In this document: one piece after another, positions 31,866 to 42,680 of the stretch
How positions within the stretch are numbered: position 1 is the stretch's first letter
How the letters are laid out: each line of letters begins with the position of its first letter
Assembly (NCBI GenBank): GCA_030620095.1
Contig: JAUTXW010002103.1
Span: 496,001 to 560,000 of the forward strand
From: Kuschelorhynchus macadamiae
Taxonomy: Eukaryota > Arthropoda > Insecta > Coleoptera > Curculionidae
Length of the DNA: 64,000 bases
Direction of reading: 5' to 3'
The notes under the pieces: generated by a model
Told to the model about the DNA's origin: nothing
Databases searched by the model: none
Seen by the model: only the letters and a program-made list of their open reading frames with translations
Made by a program: the position numbers and the translations under genes

Positions 31866-34284
31866 CAGGGGCGTGCAGTCCATGGAAGCAAGGGAAGCAG
31901 TGCTTCTCCAAAAAAAAATACAAAACAACTTCTAAAATGTAATTTTTGAAATAAGAAACCATTAATTTAGTTTATATTAAAAATGCTAAAATATTATCTT
32001 AATTATCAAGCCCATAATAAATGCGGCCTTGACTCCGACCGAGCAATAGAATCGAATAGAACCTATGCGGGCCGCTAGCTTCTCTGCAACCAAGTCCTGT
32101 ATGCTTGATTTCTTGTCAATCGAGCCAGAGGTTATTGAACTTTCCACCGGCTGCTTGCAATTTTTGCATTTCAGTCGCGTTCTTTAAGTGGGGGCGGAAG
32201 CTATCGTTGGAGTACGTTCTTTGTTTGAACGGCTATCCGTGTGTTGTGTGATACATACGTCGCATCGTTCATGGTGCGATATGGAAGACAATAATACGGA
32301 CGTGGATATGCAAATACCGTCAACTTCGGCTGTCCGTAATAACGTTGAAAATGTTGGAGAATTTAGTAAAAAGAGTGTATGTGAATGTGTGGTGTGTGTC
32401 TTAATAGTAAAGGAATTTTCAACATTAAACTTCGCTGATAAGCTTCAAATAATTTCCAAAAGAAGGGCAAAACCGCCTATGAAAAATGTAACCACAAAAA
32501 TGAAAAACTGTATTAGACATTTTTATCCGAAAAAACAATACGAACAATTTAAATGGCTAACAGGGTGTGAAAATATAAGTAAATTATTTTGTTGGCCATG
32601 TTTACTTTTCGAAAATGAAAAAGGTCTCTGGAATAAAACTGGTTTTTCAGATTTAAACAATTTCCATAAAGTTGTAAAAAGACACATTATGTCCAAAGCA
32701 CATTTGCAGGCCATCATAAAAGAAAAAGTCTTCGGCAAAACCAGAATTGAACACGCCCTTATTAAACAGTTGGAAATTAGTCACCGCCAACACAATGAAC
32801 TAGTCGATAAAAATAGGCAAATATTAAGAAGACTTATCGATGTTGTTTGTTTTCTCGGACAGCACGAATTGGGATTTAGAGGTCATGACGAAACAAGGGT
32901 TTCTTCAAATAGAGGAAATTTTCAAGATTTACTTAATTTAATGGCTAAATATGATGATTGCTTAGAAAATCAATTAAGCAGGAGATTGGCGAGGCGCGGT
33001 TTATTGCTATTGTTCTGGACGAAACAAATGATCACTAATTTTAGTCAATTATCTATAGTAATACGCTATGTTAAAATAGACGGAAGTATTCAAGAGCGAT
33101 TTTTAGGTTTTAAGAATGTGTCCGAAAATCGAACAGCAGATGCATTATATACCGTAGTTTATAACGTTACTAAAGGAATTAATGGAGAGAAAAAATTAGT
33201 TGCTCAAAGCTATGATGGAGCTGCAGTGTTGGCAGGACAATTAGGGGGTCTGCAAGCTAAAGTTCGAGAAACTTTCTCAAGTGCTGTGTTTATCCATTGT
33301 TTTGCTCATAAATTAAATTTAGTTTTATCCCAGTTCATCAAACACATTAAAGTGTGTAAAGTATTTTTCGTTACTTTAAGTGGCATGGCTGCTTTTTTTC
33401 CAGGTCAACAAAACGTACACAAGCTTTGGACTTCATTGTCCACAAACGATTGCCCAAAGTAGCTCCTATAGGTGGAACTATAATGGAAGACTTGTGTTAA
33501 CATTATCTGAAAATCGTGAATCACTGATTGAACTATTTGACAATATAATAGAAAATAATGAAACATGAGACTCAGAAGCAATAAATAGTTCGAGGGGGTT
33601 TTTGGACTGTTTGAAACGAGCTTTTAATTTTAATTATTTGTTGAACATATTTTCAGAAATATTTACATTATGGGACAATGTTTTTAATATATTACAAACT
33701 AAAACAAATGATATTGCTTTTTGTCCTAAAAAAAGTGGATGATTTTAAGTCCATGTTAAGCCAAAAAAGAGATGACTTTGACCTATTTTGGGAGAAAACG
33801 ATGACGTTAAATGTAGAGCGACAAGCCAAGCGTCTTCGAACAGACAAGGTGGGAGATGTTCAAACATCATACAGAGGCCTCTTTTATGAAATAACGGATC
33901 AAATTCAGCAACAAATAAACTATGGATTTAACGGTTTAAATGATTTTAAATTTCTCGAGCTCGGCAATTTTGATGCATTTAAAGGAAAAACTTTTCCAGA
34001 AGATGCGTTAAAATCTCTTTTTCATTATGGCCAGTTCTTCGACCGAGTGTTGCGATCTGAACTAAAAGTGATTTACGAAAATGATGACATTAGCGCAAAA
34101 AATAACGCTAAGGAAATAATGCAATTTTTAAAAGACAAGGAGCTGGAAGATGCCTACACCGAAATTTTTTATGATGACGTCATGGACGAATTTGCAACAA
34201 ATGATAGAAGAATCTAATTACATTACAAATAGGTAAGTTTCTAAAAATTGCTTCCCTTTCTTAAAATTTCACCTTACCCCCCTG
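31866..34284 (+). mobile_element. hAT element, family 3, copy A (2419 bp)
   Basis: The ends are CAGGGGCGTGCAGTCCATGG (31866) and CACCTTACCCCCCTG (34284). Perfect 8-bp target duplications AATTAAAT lie at 31858-31865 and 34285-34292. Same family and orientation as copy B at 38035-40651. Confidence 0.94.
32281..34217 (+). pseudogene. hAT transposase, copy A, lacking the dimerisation domain
   Basis: The start at 32281 (MEDNNTDVDMQIPSTSAV) is shared with copy B. TTF zinc finger at 32530-32705 (CENISKLFCWPCLLFENEKG, KRHIMSKAHLQ), DUF4371 (NRQILRRLIDV, FRGHDETRVSSNRGNF, 32810-32930), then ERFLGFKNVSENRTADALYT and SYDGAAVLAGQLGGLQAK. A deletion of about 110 bp near 32970 with a frameshift at about 33025 removes the first catalytic Asp region. 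A missing T in the run at 33393-33399 shifts the frame before ALDSIVHKRL. A TGA sits at 33567. A deletion near 34160 removes the whole hAT C-terminal dimerisation segment (LVFTIPATSSSVERNFS in copy B). Confidence 0.9.
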
Positions 34285-34292
34285 AATTAAAT

Positions 34293-35050
34293 AATTGTCA
34301 TAGAAACAAAAATGAAGAACAAAAGTGTGTCTACACGTAACCTATCAATGGGCCTTTCTAAAGACACTCTCCCATATTTTAATAATTGCCAGCTTTCTCT
34401 GTACCTCTCTTAAAAACAAACAGTTTAAGAAAAGGATAATGTCATCTACGGTTACTACGATTTTTCTTAACCCACTTTTACTTTTTATCATTGTTTAAAG
34501 ATAAATGTTTTAAAGGCGGTTGAAGCAAATTTCATCGTATTATATACTTTTGAAAGCGGTAAGAGAATATCTTTCCAGACGTACAAAAAATATAGTATAC
34601 CATTTAAAAAAATACGTTGTGTAAGTTTTGCTCTTTTGTTTTGGCATACCACTAAAAGATATTCCACGTTAAAAGCCACAATTTTTTATATCTAAAAAAA
34701 AACAATGGACAAAAAAAACATGTCAAAATATAAAAAGCACTCGGTATAAGGAGATCAGTGGGTCCTAATCTCTATAGCTTTTGTCACTTTCCCACCACTA
34801 CAAAATACGGAATATACGATGTTAACTTGAAATTAATCGTATTATATACTCTTTTAAATAAAATAGAATGAAAGCAAATGGATAAAATTTTATGATTCGT
34901 ATAAAAAAAAATGAGATCTAGATAATGCCCAAAAACTTATAATTAGAATCGCCGATAATCCTTAAATTTATAAGCCGATCTGATAAAACCTAATGTGAAC
35001 TACCACTGTTATATTAATGGATAATTAGCAAGTTTTAATAAATCTCAACA
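34293..35050. other. upstream region of the candidate host gene; no gene seen
   Basis: AT-rich single-copy-looking sequence. Two short related strings (TCGTATTATATACT near 34535 and 34833) recur. No coding frame. It precedes the GATA cluster and the candidate first exon. Confidence 0.4.
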
Positions 35051-35100
35051 CACGCGATAACAATGATAAGATAATCGTCCTACCTTTTCGCGGTGATAAC
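35051..35100 (+). promoter_or_regulatory. cluster of GATA-factor motifs
   Basis: Four GATA cores within 50 bp: GCGATAAC, ATGATAAGATAATC (two adjacent) and GTGATAAC. TGATAAG and AGATAA are canonical GATA-factor sites, which in insects often drive gut or fat-body expression. The cluster lies 70-120 bp upstream of the signal-peptide exon at 35169. No TATA box is evident. Confidence 0.4.
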
Positions 35101-35168
35101 TGCAATTAGTGATTCATTTATTGACTACCAAAATTGTTTCGGATCATCGCAAGCGAAGAATTTTCAAC

Positions 35169-35219
35169 ATGATCAAGTTTTGTTTATCAAGTTTAGTAGT
35201 GTGGTTAAGTTTGACTTTG
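35169..35219 (+). CDS. candidate first coding exon: signal peptide
   Basis: ATG in a fair context (TTTTCAACATGA) opens 17 codons, MIKFCLSSLVVWLSLTL: a lysine followed by an uninterrupted hydrophobic core, as in a secretory signal peptide. The exon ends exactly at a strong donor, TTG|GTAAGT, in phase 0. The exon at 55541 is also phase 0 and continues as ILSSNVNPDDEDFSDGG, which would complete the signal sequence with a polar, acidic mature start. Pairing the two is inference from splice sites and phase; the interval contains only mobile elements and broken genes. The product is unknown and would be secreted. Confidence 0.5.
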
Positions 35220-35342
35220 GTAAGTTTCGTACTTATAACTATAATATGTTATTAAAATAAATCAGATTAAAGATTTTGCTTATCAAAAAAAGTCGTACTT
35301 TTTCCTCATACGTGAGATAGTATTACCACTTACAAAACTTGT

Positions 35343-37600
35343 AAATTTTTGCATAAGAGGTTCAGTTTTTCCATCAATATTAAAAATACCTAAAGTAATA
35401 CCTATTCATAAAAAGAGGCCCACAGATCAACTCAATAACCACAGACCAATTTCAATAGTACCAATTTTCTCAAAAGTATTTGAACAAGCCTTAAAAACTC
35501 GAATTTCTTCTTATTTTACAAAAAACAATTTATTTTATCCAGAGCAGTTTGACTTTAGGAGTTCTCATTCAACTGCAATGGCGATAAATAAACTTGTAGA
35601 AATTGTAAATAATGCTTTTTAGAATTGGGATTATGCTGGGGCTTTATTTTGTGACCTTAGTAAGGTCTTTGATTGTGTCTCCTTCAAGTTGTTAACAGTA
35701 AAGTTAAAACAATATAGCTTTAATAAAAACAGCCAAGACCTTATTTTGTCTCATTTGACTGGTAGAAAACAATTAGTGGAGATAAGCGGACTCAAGTCAA
35801 GTTTACGAGATGTGCTCTATGGTGTACCACAGGGATTAGTGCTGGGTCCGTTGCTCTTTTTGATCTACATAAAAAGAGGCCCACAGATCAACTCAATAAC
35901 CACAGACCGATTTCAATAGTACCAATTTTCTCAAAAGTATTTGAACAAGCCTTAAAAACTCGAATTTCTTCTTATTTTACAAAAAACAATTTATTTTATC
36001 CAGAGCAGTTTGACTTTAGGAGCTCTCATTCAACTGCAATGGCGATAAATAAACTTGTAGAAATTGTAAATAATGCTTTTTAGAATTGGGATTATGCTGG
36101 GGCTTTATTTTGTGACCTTAGTAAGGTCTTTGATTGTGTCTCCTTCAAGTTGTTAACAGTAAAGTTAAAACAATATAGCTTCAATAAAAACAGCCAAGAC
36201 CTTATTTTGTCTTATTTGACTGGTAGAAAACAATTAGTGGAGATAAGCGGTCTCAAGTCAAGTTTACGAGATGTGCTCTATGGTGTACCACAGGGATTAG
36301 TGCTGGGTCCGTTGCTCTTTTTGATCTACATAAAAAGAGGCCCACAGATCAACTCAATAACCACAGACCGATTTCAATAGTACCAATTTTCTCAAAAGTA
36401 TTTGAACAAGCCTTAAAAACTCGAATTTCTTCTTATTTTACAAAAAACAATTTATTTTATCCAGAGCAGTTTGACTTTAGGAGCTCTCATTCAACTGCAA
36501 TGGCGATAAATAAACTTGTAGAAATTGTAAATAATGCTTTTTAGAATTGGGATTATGCTGGGGCTTTATTTTGTGACCTTAGTAAAGTCTTTGATTGTGT
36601 CTCCTTCAAGTTGTTAACAGTAAAGTTAAAACAATATAGCTTTAATAAAAACAGCCAAGACCTTATTTTGTCTTATTTGACTGGTAGAAAACAATTAGTG
36701 GAGATAAGCGGTCTCAAGTCAAGTTTACGAGATGTGCTCTATGGTGCACCACCGGGATTAGTGCTGGGTCCGTTGCTCTTTTTGATCTACATAAATGATC
36801 TGCAGAGCTGCGCGCCCAGTGCTGACCTTGTGTTATTTGCTGATGACACAAATGTTCTCAAGACAGCTAAAGATCAAGTCAAAATAGTAACTGCCATGAG
36901 AGAGACACAGTCAAGGGTCACTGAGTGGTTTAACAGTAACCAATTAAATCTGAATCAATCGAAAACTGAAGTGATTTATTTTTCACTCCGTACCTTGCAG
37001 GGAATGGTAAACTGTGAGTCAGTTCGTTTCTTGGGGGTCCGAATTTGGGAGTCTATGCTTTGAGGAACCTGGTGAATGTGTTATCTAAAAGGGTTGTTTT
37101 GTCAGTATACTATGCATGCATTGAGTCTAGGATCTCATACGCTTTGTTAGCTTGAGGTCACGCAGCAAGTACCAGAAGGATATTTGGCCTTCAGCGAAAA
37201 GCGGTGAGAGTAATTGCTAAATTGGAGTACAGAGCTGATTGCAAATTAAGTTATATTCGTTTAAACATCTTAACTGTTCCCTGTCTTTATATCTTGCAAT
37301 GTCTCATTTATGTTAAAGAAAATAGTCATAAGTATACCACACACCAAAACATGCACAGTCACAGTACTAGAAATATTGACCACATATATACAAGTTATCA
37401 CAGAATTCACAGAACAAAAATAGGTATATCTTTCTTTGGCCCTAAATGTTTAACCTACATCCACGTCAAATTAAAATGTTAACTTCTAAAAGTAGTGTAT
37501 GTAACATGAATAAATGTACAAAAAAAAAGGAAAAGATATTTTAATAGAAGTGCTGGGCGGCAATTGTGATTTTTGTAATTCACATAATGTAATTTAAAAA
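35343..37600 (+). pseudogene. non-LTR retrotransposon reverse transcriptase, 5' truncated, with tandem triplication
   Basis: Jockey/CR1-group reverse transcriptase. It starts within the RT domain (GSVFPSILKIPKVIPIHKK), then HRPISIVPIFSKVFEQALK, FCDLSKVFDCVSFKLL (catalytic Asp box A), YGVPQGLVLGPLLFLIYI (box B), and after the third unit NDLQSCAPSADLVLFADDTN (the FADD catalytic box, about 36800-36855). The C-terminal part runs past 37063 (stop) to ISFFGPKCLTY near 37450. A stop in NNAF*NW and S-to-L or D changes in conserved boxes show that it was dead before the triplication. The 5' endonuclease part is missing. Confidence 0.85.
35407..36789 (+). repeat. 461-bp segment in three tandem copies
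   Basis: Units 35407-35867, 35868-36328 and 36329-36789 differ by only a handful of bases. Junctions fall at CATAAA, shared by the original start (TTCATAAAAAGAGG) and end (CTACATAAATGATC), indicating microhomology at the original event. As 461 is not a multiple of three, each junction shifts the RT frame. All three carry the same in-frame TAG (AATGCTTTTTAGAATTGG). Confidence 0.97.
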
Positions 37601-38034
37601 AATCACCTTTCAAGAGTTTTGCAAATCTTTATACAATACAATACAAAGTGTCTTTATTCGTAATAAAAATTTAACAATTTGTAATGTATCAAAGTGATGG
37701 CGACGTTCGTACATCAGTATGCTCTTTCACGCAACCATCAAAGTGTCTGATGTACAATTTGATATAATTTTTTTAAGAAAAGCAAAAATAAACATAATAT
37801 AACAATATTCCTGAAAAAAACTACATATATTATATTTATCTTACACTAAAAATTATTTATTACAATCTAAAATGACATATGCGACACACCTAAGGCCGCT
37901 CCGACAATACATGGGCCGTAAATTTAGCTTTGAAAGAAGTCAGACTAGTGCTCAACTTAATATAATTGGGAATATCGTTAAATATTTTCGAACTATTCTA
38001 GGAAAAAAGAACGTTGAAACATAGCTGTTTTATG

Positions 38035-40651
38035 CAGGGGCGTGCAGTCCATGGAAGCAAGGGAAGCAGTGCTTCCCCAAAAAAAAATACAAAACATCTT
38101 CTAAAATGTAATTCTTGAAATAGGAAATCATTAATTTATTTTATAATAAAAATGCGAAAATATTATCTAAATTATCAAGCCCATAATAAATGCGGCCTTG
38201 GCTCCGACCGAGCGACAATAGAAAATGGAATAGAACCTATGCGGGCCGCTAGCTTCTCTGCAGCCAAGTCCTGTATACTTGATTTCCTGTGAGTCGAGCC
38301 AGAGGTTATTGAGCTTTCCACCGGCTGCAATTTTTGCATTTCAGTTGCGTACTTTAAGTGGGGGCGGGAGCTATCGTTGGAGTTGGTTCTTTGCTTCAAC
38401 GGCTATCCGTGTGTTGTGTGATACGTACGTCGCGTCGTGCATGGTGCGATATGGAAGACAATAATACGGACGTGGATATGCAAATACCGTCAACTTCGGC
38501 TGTCGGTAATAACGTTGAAAATGTTGGAGAATTTGGTAAGAAGAGTGTGTGTGCATGTGTGGTGTGTGTCTTAATAATAAAGGGATTTTCAACATTAAAC
38601 TTCGCTGATAAGCTTCAAATAATTTCCAAGGGAAGGGCAAAACCGAATATGAAAAATTTAACCACAAAAATGAAAAACTTTATTAGAAATTTTTATGCTG
38701 AAAAACAATACGAACAATTTAAATGGCTAACAGGGTGTGAAAATATAAGTAAATTATTATGTTGGCCATGTTTCCTTTTTGAAAATGAAAAAGGTCTGTA
38801 AAATAAAACTGGTTTTTCCGATTTAAACAATTTCCATAAAGCTATAAAAAGTCCAAAGCGCATTTGCAGGCCGCCATAAAAGAAGAAGTCTTCTACAAAA
38901 CCGGAATTGAACACGCCCTTAATAAACAGTTGGCAATTAGTTACCGTCAACATAATGAACTAGTCGATAAAAATAGGCAAATATTAAGAAGACTTATCGA
39001 TGTTTGTTTTCTCGGACAGCACGAATTGGTATTTAAAGGTCATGACGAAACAAGGGTTTCTTCAAATAGAGGAAATTTTCAAGATTTACTTAGTTTAATG
39101 GCTAAATATGATGATTGCTAAAAAAATCATTTAGAGCAGTCTAGCGTTTTTCGCGGAACGTCGAATCCAATTCAGAATGATTTAATTTCCGCTGTTGCAA
39201 CCATTATTCTAAAAAGAATTAAGCAGGAGATTGGCGAGGCGCGGTTCATTGCTATTGTTCTGGACGAACCAACTGATATCACTAATTTTAGCCAATAATC
39301 TATAGTAATACGCTACGTTAAAACAGACGGAAGTATTCAAGAGCGATTTTTAGGTTTTAAGAATGTGTCCGAAAATCGTACAGCAGATGCATCATATGAC
39401 GTAGTTTATAACGTTACTAAAGAAATTAATGGAGATAAAAATTTTTGCTCAAAGCTATGATGGAGCTGCAGTATTGGCAGGACAATTAGGGGGTCTGCAA
39501 GTTAAAGTTCGAGAAACTTTCCCAAGTGCTGTGTTTGTCCATTGTTTTGCTCATGAATTAAATTTAGTTTTATCCCAGTCCATCAATCACATTAAAGAGT
39601 GTAAAGTATTTTTTGTTACTTTAAGTGGCATGGCTGCTTTTTTTCCAAGTCAACAAAACGTACACAAGCTTTGGACTCCATTGTCCACAAACGATTGTTC
39701 AAAGTAGCTCCTACTAGGTGGAACTATAATGGAAGACTTGTGTTAACAGTATCTGAAAATCGTGAATCATTGATTGAACTATTTGAGAATATAATAGAAA
39801 ATAATGAAACGTGGGACTCAGAAGCAATAAATCGTTCGAGGGGGTTTTTGGATTGTTTGAAACGAGATTTTAATTTTAACTATTTGTTGAACATATTTTC
39901 AGAAATACTTCCATTCTCGGACAATGTTTTTAATATATTACAAACTAAAACAAATGATATTGCTTGCCTAAAAAAAGTGGATGATTTTAAGTCCATGTTA
40001 AGCCAAAAAATAGATGACTTTGACCTATTTTGGGAGAAAAGGATGATGTTAAATGTAGAGCCACAAGCCAAGCGTCTTCGAACAGACAAGGTGGGAGATT
40101 TTCAAACATCATACAGACGCCTATTTTATGAAATAATCGATCAAATTCAGCAACAAATAAACTATAGATTTAACGGTTTAAATGATTTCAAATTCCTCGA
40201 GCTCTGCAATTTTGATGCATTTAAAGGAAAAAATTTTCCAGAAGATGCGTTTAAATCTGACCGCGTGTTACTGCGATCTGAACTAAAAGTGATTTACGAA
40301 AATGATGACATTAGCGCAAAAAATAACGTTAAGGAACTAATGCAATTTTTAAAAGATGCCTACACCGAAGTGTCGAAATTGTGTGAATTAGTATTCACAA
40401 TACCTGCCACAAGTTCATCAGTAGAACGCAATTTTTCAACACTTAAACGTATAAAAAATTTCGTGAGAAATTCAACGGAGCAGGAGGGACTTTCGCATAC
40501 ATCGCTGCTGTCCATTGAAAATAAACTTCTCCAAAATATGTCGGAGCATCGACGTTTTTATGATGACGTCATTGACGAATCGAATTACATTACAAATAGG
40601 TAAGTTTCTAAAAATTGCTTCCCTTTCTAAAAATTTCACCGCACGCCCCTG
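38035..40651 (+). mobile_element. hAT element, family 3, copy B (2617 bp)
   Basis: The ends are CAGGGGCGTGCAGTCCATGG (38035) and, inverted, GCACGCCCCTG ending at 40651. Perfect 8-bp target duplications GTTTTATG lie at 38027-38034 and 40652-40659. It sits inside the 3' part of the minus-strand non-LTR element. Confidence 0.95.
38451..40603 (+). pseudogene. hAT transposase, copy B
   Basis: The N-terminus MEDNNTDVDMQIPSTSAV, TTF finger (CENISKLLCWPCFLFENEKG) and DUF4371 (CFLGQHELVFKGHDETRVSS) match copy A. Unlike A, it keeps IAIVLDEPTDITNF with the first catalytic Asp (39250-39285) and the C-terminal dimerisation segment LVFTIPATSSSVERNFSTLK (40385-40450). Lesions: a TAA near 38800, a deletion near 38850, a TAA at 39119, a TAA near 39296, a frameshift near 39440, and the same 1-T deletion (run 39648-39654) as copy A. 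After this shift the frame 39671-40603 is open to the end. Confidence 0.9.
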
Positions 40652-40876
40652 GTTTTATGCCTGGAAACATTATAAAGAAACGAATATCTAGTAAAACGAT
40701 CATGTTTATCTTGCTGTTTTATTAGTTTTTGCGCTAAATATACAGGAGCATTTTTCGCGTTAATTTTATAAACCAATGTTGCCATGTGAATTTTAAATAT
40801 CTCATCTAAATTTAACCAATCAGATTCACGAAAAGGGTGCGATATATGGTCAAATTTGCGGACATCGCAACAATCT

Positions 40877-42680
40877 CTAATGCAAGAGTTTTGGAGTCTG
40901 TAGAGTCAGCTTTTCTTGTTTCCTAAGGACGGGCCCAAAAACAACCTCACAATAAGCTATAGCAGATAACACAAGAGACTTACACAGCCTTAGTTTTATC
41001 TCTTTATTTAAGTGGTCTTTGTTTCTGTATAGTGTTCTTAATTTTAAGAACGACGTTTTTATTAGTTGACCAACATGCCCCGTGAACCTCAAATCATTAT
41101 CTAGATGCAACCCCAAATTAGGGCAACTACTAGTAAAATTGAAGCGTACACCGTTAAGTATGAGGTGAAGTTGATTTTGAAGATTATCTTTGCCAAACAA
41201 GAGTATTTCAGTTTTTGCATCATTTAGAGAAAGTAAAGGAGCCCTTGATACATTAAAAATGATTTACAAATCTTTGTTTAAATTGGATTCTGATATACGG
41301 TATTCATCAGCATGGAAAGAATAGTACATTTGGAACTCGTCGGCATACGAATGCAGATGGGAATGCTTAAGAAAGGAATAAAAGTCAACGGTTTAAATTA
41401 GAAATAACAATGGTCCGAGAATACTATCTTGGGGAACTCCCTTATTCACAGGCAGAAAATTAGAAAAACTACCTTTACATAGTACCCTTTGCTTTCGCTA
41501 GACAAGATAGTTCTCAAAGAATAGTACCACTTCTTCAGACATGCCGAAATATGGTAATTTACTGCAAAGCAGCACATGATTCAGGGTGTCGAATGCTTTG
41601 CTAAAATCTAGTAATATTAAACACGTGTTCTGGCCTTGGTCAATTGCAGTAAAAATGTCATCAGTCACTTTAAGTAGAGCTGTAGTAGTGCTGTGGCTCG
41701 GTCTAAAACCAGATTGGGTCACAGGTAACATATTATTCGATGGAAGTATGCTGATAGGCCTAAAGTGGGCTATTGCTGACGGATTATTTTTCTTAGGTAT
41801 AGGTATTATATTTGCCGATTTCGAGGCTTTGGGTTTTCGTTGCATCACTTTTGTCAGGGGATATAATATGAAAATAAAATTTATACAGATTTATGATATG
41901 TGCATCCTCAGCTGCACTCAGAGCTGATGATACATTGGGGATGCTATTTATAAAATGATTATTAAATTATACACTGAATACACTGAAAGTTAGTTTCTGA
42001 AATGGAATCGGTAATATTTAAATATTTTAGGGTTTTCCAAAAATCTTTTGGATCGCTCTTAAATTTAAATTGAAGGAAGGCCTTTTTTTCGGCCTTGATT
42101 GAATAATTCGCAAAATTTCTCATTTCTTTATAATACGATCAAGCTTCCTTACTTCTATTTTGTTTATAACGTAATAGTGCTCTATCCCTCTCGCGCATAA
42201 TTAATTTTAAATTAGGCGTTAACCATGGGGCTGGTTGTTTAGTAATGCGGACGGTCTTACAAGGTGCAAATCTGTCAAAAAGATTAATAATCTCATTGTT
42301 CAAAAAATCTCCCATATGGTCAATATCACTATACAAATAAAGATGATTCCAATTTACTTTAATTAATTCATTCGTAAACTCCTCTAAGTCAAAATTTGAA
42401 AAATCTGTGTAGGTTCGAAATAAGCGAATTATTTTATCTTTATTTATTTTGATCTGAAATGATATGTAAATGATGTCCTCATTTACCAGTTCGTAGGAAG
42501 ACATAATCATTATGTCAATTAAAGTTTTTGAGTTATCCGTTATCCTAGTAGGTTCATTGATAACACAGGCCAACACACATTTTGGTGCCTGCGATTTTTT
42601 AACTCTGTAATAATCTGTGTAATTTTTGGATGCAGAATGTAAAAAAGTTCTCAGATTTTGTCTATCAGAGCTAGTCTAAA
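40877..42680 (-). pseudogene. reverse transcriptase and endonuclease C-terminus of the split non-LTR element
   Basis: Minus-strand reading: VINEPTRITDNSKTLIDIMI (endonuclease end, about 42560-42500), PAPWLTPNLKLIMRERDRAL (linker), FRPISILPSNNML, QSGFRPSHSTTTALL, LDFSKAFDTLNHVLL (box A), NKGVPQDSILGPLLFLI (box B, usual GS replaced by DS) and SYADEFQMYYS (about 41350), where the second Asp of YADD is replaced by Glu. The C-terminus is at 41200-40877. Stops interrupt several places. Loss of the catalytic YADD makes it non-functional independently of the insertions. Confidence 0.82.
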
